Part shown: in pieces, positions 34,531-37,433 of the stretch
How the letters are laid out: every line of letters begins with the position of its first letter
Position numbering within the stretch: position 1 is the first letter of the stretch
DNA from: Rhodopseudomonas palustris
GTDB taxonomy: Bacteria; Pseudomonadota; Alphaproteobacteria; Rhizobiales; Xanthobacteraceae
Direction: 5' to 3'
DNA length: 37,433 bases
NCBI RefSeq assembly: GCF_003226555.1
Contig: NZ_QKQS01000023.1
Location: 1 to 37,433, forward strand
Position numbers and translations under genes: made by a program
Notes under the pieces: generated by a model
What the model was told of the DNA's origin: nothing
Databases searched by the model: none
Seen by the model: only the letters and a program-made list of their open reading frames with translations

Positions 34531-36222
34531 ATGCTGTCTAGACTGCATATGACCATCGGCCGCCGCATCTATCTTCTGATCGGTCTGAGTCTCCTCGGCC
34601 TTCTCGGCATCACCCTGCTCGATTCGCGCGAGCTGGCAACCGGCCTGCAGCAGCAGAAGCAGATCGAGCTGAAGCACCTCGCCGAATTGGCGATCAGTTT
34701 CGTCAAGGACGAATACGACGCCGCGCAGCGCGGCGAAATCGGCGCCGCCGAGGCCCAGAAGCGCGCCCAGGAACGGATCTCCAAGCTGCGCTACGGCGGC
34801 AACGAGTACTTCTTCATCACCGACATGCAGAGCCGGATGTTGATGCATCCGATCGCTAAGCAGCTGATCGGTCAGGATCAGTCGGGCGCCAAGGACTCGA
34901 ACGGCAAGCGGCTGTTCGCCGAGATGGTGGATACGGTTCGCCGCAACGGCAGCGGCTTCGTCGACTATGTCTGGCCGAAGCCGGGCTCCGACCAGTCGTA
35001 TCCGAAGCTGACCTATGTGGCCGGATTCCAGCCCTGGGGCTGGATCATCGGCACCGGCGTCTATATCGACGATCTCGACGCCCAGACTTGGCGCGCGACG
35101 CAGCAGTCGCTGATCGTGGGAGCGCTGGTGCTGCTGGTGACGATCCTGGCCTCGGTGATGATCGCACGGCGCATCACCAAGCCGATCCACGCCATGACTG
35201 CGGCGATGAAGGAGCTCGCCGGCGGCAGGCTGGAGGTCGAGGTGCCCGGCATCGGCCGCAGCGACGAGATCGGCGACATGGCGGGCGCCGTCGAAGTCTT
35301 CAAGGTTCACGCCCTCGAACGCCAGCGGCTCGAAGCCGAACAGAAAGAGATGGAGGCGCGCGCCGCCGCCGACCGCAAGGCCCATGCCGGCCAGCTCGCC
35401 GATCGTTTCGAGCGGGCGATCGGGGAGATCGTCGAGACCGTGTCGGCAGCCTCCAACGAACTCGAGGCCTCGGCCATCACGCTGACCCGCACCGCCGACC
35501 AGTCGCAGGATCTGGCGACCGCGGTCGCCGCCGCCTCCGAGGAAGCCTCCACCAACGTGCAGTCGGTGGCGTCGGCTACCGAGGAGATGTCTTCGTCGGT
35601 CAACGAGATCAGTCGCCAGGTGCAAGAATCCGCCCGGATCGCCCATGAGGCGGTGGATCAGGCGCGGCAGACCAACGGCCGGGTCGAAGAACTCGCAAAG
35701 GCAGCGTCACGGATCGGCGACGTGGTCGAGCTGATCAGCAACATCGCCGGCCAGACCAACCTGCTCGCGCTCAACGCCACCATCGAGGCGGCGCGCGCCG
35801 GAGAGGCCGGCCGGGGCTTTGCGGTGGTCGCCGCCGAAGTGAAGCAACTCGCCGAACAGACAGCCAAGGCGACTGGCGAGATCACCCAGCAGATCAACGG
35901 CATCCAGACAGCCACCGACCAGTCGGTGGCCGCGATCAAGGAGATCGGCCAGACCATCGCCCAGATGTCGGAGATCTCTTCGACCATCGCCGCGGCGGTG
36001 GAGGAACAGGGTGCGGCGACGCAGGAGATCTCCCGCAACGTCCAGCAGGCTTCGCTCGGCACCCAGCAGGTATCGGCCAACATCACCGACGTGCAGCGCG
36101 GCGCGACCGAGACCGGCGCGGCCTCGGCCCAGGTGCTGGCGGCGGCCAAATCCCTATCCGGCGATTCCACCCGGCTGAAGGTCGAAGTCTCGAACTTCCT
36201 GGAGTCGGTTCGCGCGGCGTAA
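34531..36222 (+). CDS. Methyl-accepting chemotaxis protein with a Cache domain
   Basis: A 563-residue chemoreceptor. First membrane helix 12-31; periplasmic single Cache domain about 40-185 ('[22 protein letters not shown]', '[11 protein letters not shown]', '[18 protein letters not shown]'); second helix about 193-214; HAMP to about 270; then the methylation and signalling helices, with the highly conserved hairpin ([25 protein letters not shown]) at about 410-435. There is no C-terminal CheR-docking pentapeptide. sCache_2 receptors commonly sense organic acids. The ATG at 34531 has TTTGGAG nine bases upstream, and longer starts add an unlikely N-terminus. It stands alone with a terminator-like hairpin after it. 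Confidence 0.94.
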   Translation: MLSRLHMTIGRRIYLLIGLSLLGLLGITLLDSRELATGLQQQKQIELKHLAELAISFVKDEYDAAQRGEIGAAEAQKRAQERISKLRYGGNEYFFITDMQSRMLMHPIAKQLIGQDQSGAKDSNGKRLFAEMVDTVRRNGSGFVDYVWPKPGSDQSYPKLTYVAGFQPWGWIIGTGVYIDDLDAQTWRATQQSLIVGALVLLVTILASVMIARRITKPIHAMTAAMKELAGGRLEVEVPGIGRSDEIGDMAGAVEVFKVHALERQRLEAEQKEMEARAAADRKAHAGQLADRFERAIGEIVETVSAASNELEASAITLTRTADQSQDLATAVAAASEEASTNVQSVASATEEMSSSVNEISRQVQESARIAHEAVDQARQTNGRVEELAKAASRIGDVVELISNIAGQTNLLALNATIEAARAGEAGRGFAVVAAEVKQLAEQTAKATGEITQQINGIQTATDQSVAAIKEIGQTIAQMSEISSTIAAAVEEQGAATQEISRNVQQASLGTQQVSANITDVQRGATETGAASAQVLAAAKSLSGDSTRLKVEVSNFLESVRAA

Positions 36223-36243
36223 CCGCCTCTGCTTCAAGAGCTG

Positions 36244-36276
36244 CGGCCGGCCTGCGAGGGCCGGCCGTTTGCTTTT
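36244..36276 (+). terminator. Probable terminator of the chemoreceptor gene
   Basis: CGGCCGGCC (36244-36252) pairs with GGCCGGCCG (36259-36267) across a six-base loop, followed by TTTGCTTTT. It is 22 bases after the stop codon. Confidence 0.7.
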
Positions 36277-36431
36277 GAAGGCCTGTTTTACAGCCGCATC
36301 GGACTGAAGCCCGTAACCGCACGAGGTTTTGGTAAACGCGGCATTAACCAAGCCGGTTTACAGCTCGAAGCAGGTTTCACTGCCGCGCGCTCTTCGCGCG
36401 GCGGAGCAGCGCCGGGCGAGGTAAGCGAGCG

Positions 36432-37433
36432 ATGGCCCATCCCGGAAGTCTCATCCGCCCGGCGTCCGCGCGCCGGCTTCCGACGGCCCCGGCCGACAAG
36501 CCGCAATCGCCGCTGCGCGAATTGTTCGCCCCGCTCGACCAGCTTCTGGCCTGCGGCGGCGACACCCGGATCGACATCGATCCCGTCACCGGCTGCAACG
36601 CCTACGGCTGCGCCCCCAGTCCGACACCCGAGATCGCCAGCTTCTCGTCCTGCACCGCCAGCACGATCTCGCCGCGCGGCTATGAGGCCGCTGGCCGCGC
36701 CCGCGACGCGCTGATGTCGTCGGCGATGCTGCACGGGCTGGTCGAGTGCTTTGATGCCCGGATCGAGGCGATGCGCGGCGAGCTGAAACAGCTGCTCGGA
36801 CTGGCGCAGTCCGGCGCCGAGATCGTGTTCACCTCGTCGGGCACCGACGCGCAATTGGTGGCGCTGGCGCTCAGCCGCGCGCTGCTCGGCGACGACCTCG
36901 TCACGGTGGTCACCGGCGCCGACCAGACCGGCACCGGCACCGCGTTTACGGCGCACGGCCAGCATTTCGCCGCGCGCAGCGCCTGCGGCGTGATTGCCAC
37001 CCGCGGCGCGCCGATCCGCGGGCTCGGCCCGGTACGCAGCTTCAAGCTGCGGCTGCGTGATCCTGGCGGCCGGTGGCGCTCGCCCTCGGCGCTCGACGCC
37101 GAGACGCTGGAAGTGGTCGAGTCGGCGGTGGCGCAGGGCGCCCGGGTGATGCTGGAAGCGATGGACTGCTCCAAGCTCGGCTACGCGACACCGGGCGACC
37201 GCTGCCTCGACGAAATCGCGGCGCGCTGGCCCGGCCGGGTGCAGATCGTCATCGACGCCTGCCAAGCCCGGCTCGGCAACAGGCGGATCGGCAGCTATCT
37301 CGACCGCGGCTTCATGGTGCTGCTGACCGGCTCGAAATTCTTCGGCGGCCCGGCCTTCAGCGGCGCCGTGCTGGTGCCGCCGCAACTGGTGGCGACCGTC
37401 GGCGCGCTGCCGCGGCTGGCGAGCGGGCTCGCC
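36432..37433 (+). CDS. PLP-fold (aminotransferase class V-like) protein, 3' end outside window
   Basis: The plus strand is open without a stop from the ATG at 36432 to the window edge (334 codons), and composition and motifs look genuinely coding. Recognisable PLP-enzyme parts are FTSSGTDAQLVALAL (about 133-147), the cofactor-side aspartate in VIDACQARLG (Asp275) and a Schiff-base-type lysine in TGSKFFGGPAFSG (Lys302). An N-terminal stretch rich in Cys (YGCAPSP, SSCTAST) precedes the fold. I do not recognise the exact family. Candidates are a cysteine-desulfurase-like or decarboxylase-like enzyme of unknown substrate. A possible ribosome site (GAGGTAAG) lies 5' of the ATG. Confidence 0.75.
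   Translation, partial: MAHPGSLIRPASARRLPTAPADKPQSPLRELFAPLDQLLACGGDTRIDIDPVTGCNAYGCAPSPTPEIASFSSCTASTISPRGYEAAGRARDALMSSAMLHGLVECFDARIEAMRGELKQLLGLAQSGAEIVFTSSGTDAQLVALALSRALLGDDLVTVVTGADQTGTGTAFTAHGQHFAARSACGVIATRGAPIRGLGPVRSFKLRLRDPGGRWRSPSALDAETLEVVESAVAQGARVMLEAMDCSKLGYATPGDRCLDEIAARWPGRVQIVIDACQARLGNRRIGSYLDRGFMVLLTGSKFFGGPAFSGAVLVPPQLVATVGALPRLASGLA

Overview
The window is GC-rich chromosomal DNA from an alphaproteobacterium of the Bradyrhizobiaceae, most like Rhodopseudomonas palustris. This rests on gene content and gene style (metXW behind a SAM-II riboswitch, chorismate mutase-hisC-tyrA, LivK-type transporters, BrnTA, extensin-like and GLG1-repeat secreted proteins) and on dispersed palindromic intergenic repeats typical of that family. 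No database could be searched, so the species is an inference.

Left to right: (1) 1-312, minus strand, a strong TTGACA/TATAAC promoter and a boxA-like leader pointing off the left edge, probably the start of an rRNA operon. (2) 766-4586, an M23 cell-wall endopeptidase and a secreted beta-propeller protein. (3) 4865-9377, ClpB, a MOSC-domain protein and a secreted CHAP-like protein. (4) 9598-14793, amino-acid biosynthesis: metX-metW on the minus strand behind a SAM-II riboswitch with a visible terminator/antiterminator switch, then chorismate mutase, hisC and tyrA on the plus strand for Tyr/Phe. (5) 14794-16316, a repeat-rich gap with a BrnT/BrnA toxin-antitoxin pair. (6) 16317-21452, CorA, an L,D-transpeptidase lipoprotein, an extensin-like protein and an acyl-CoA ligase. 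(7) 21453-22047, repeats and a broken DUF559 gene. (8) 22048-30546, a nine-gene minus-strand operon (flavin reductase, HpaB-like monooxygenase, cupin, LivHMGF and LivK transporter, DUF2848 protein) behind a divergent-looking control region with a perfect palindrome and a MarR regulator. (9) 30923-34006, a DUF1499 membrane protein facing a five-gene minus-strand cluster: Tyr-rich secreted protein, ECF sigma factor, membrane anti-sigma factor, CnrX/Spy-like periplasmic sensor and GLG1-type Cys-rich protein. (10) 34531-37433, a chemoreceptor and a PLP-fold enzyme cut by the right edge.

The best candidate for an undescribed system is region 8. It looks like an uptake-plus-hydroxylation module for an unidentified aromatic or heterocyclic acid. 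Its oxygenase has the two catalytic residues of HpaB (Tyr and His) exchanged with each other: His103 where HpaB has Tyr, and Tyr145 where HpaB has His. The neighbouring cupin and DUF2848 proteins have no assigned step. Second candidates are the ECF-sigma cluster and the chorismate mutase fused to what looks like a dead prephenate dehydratase domain.
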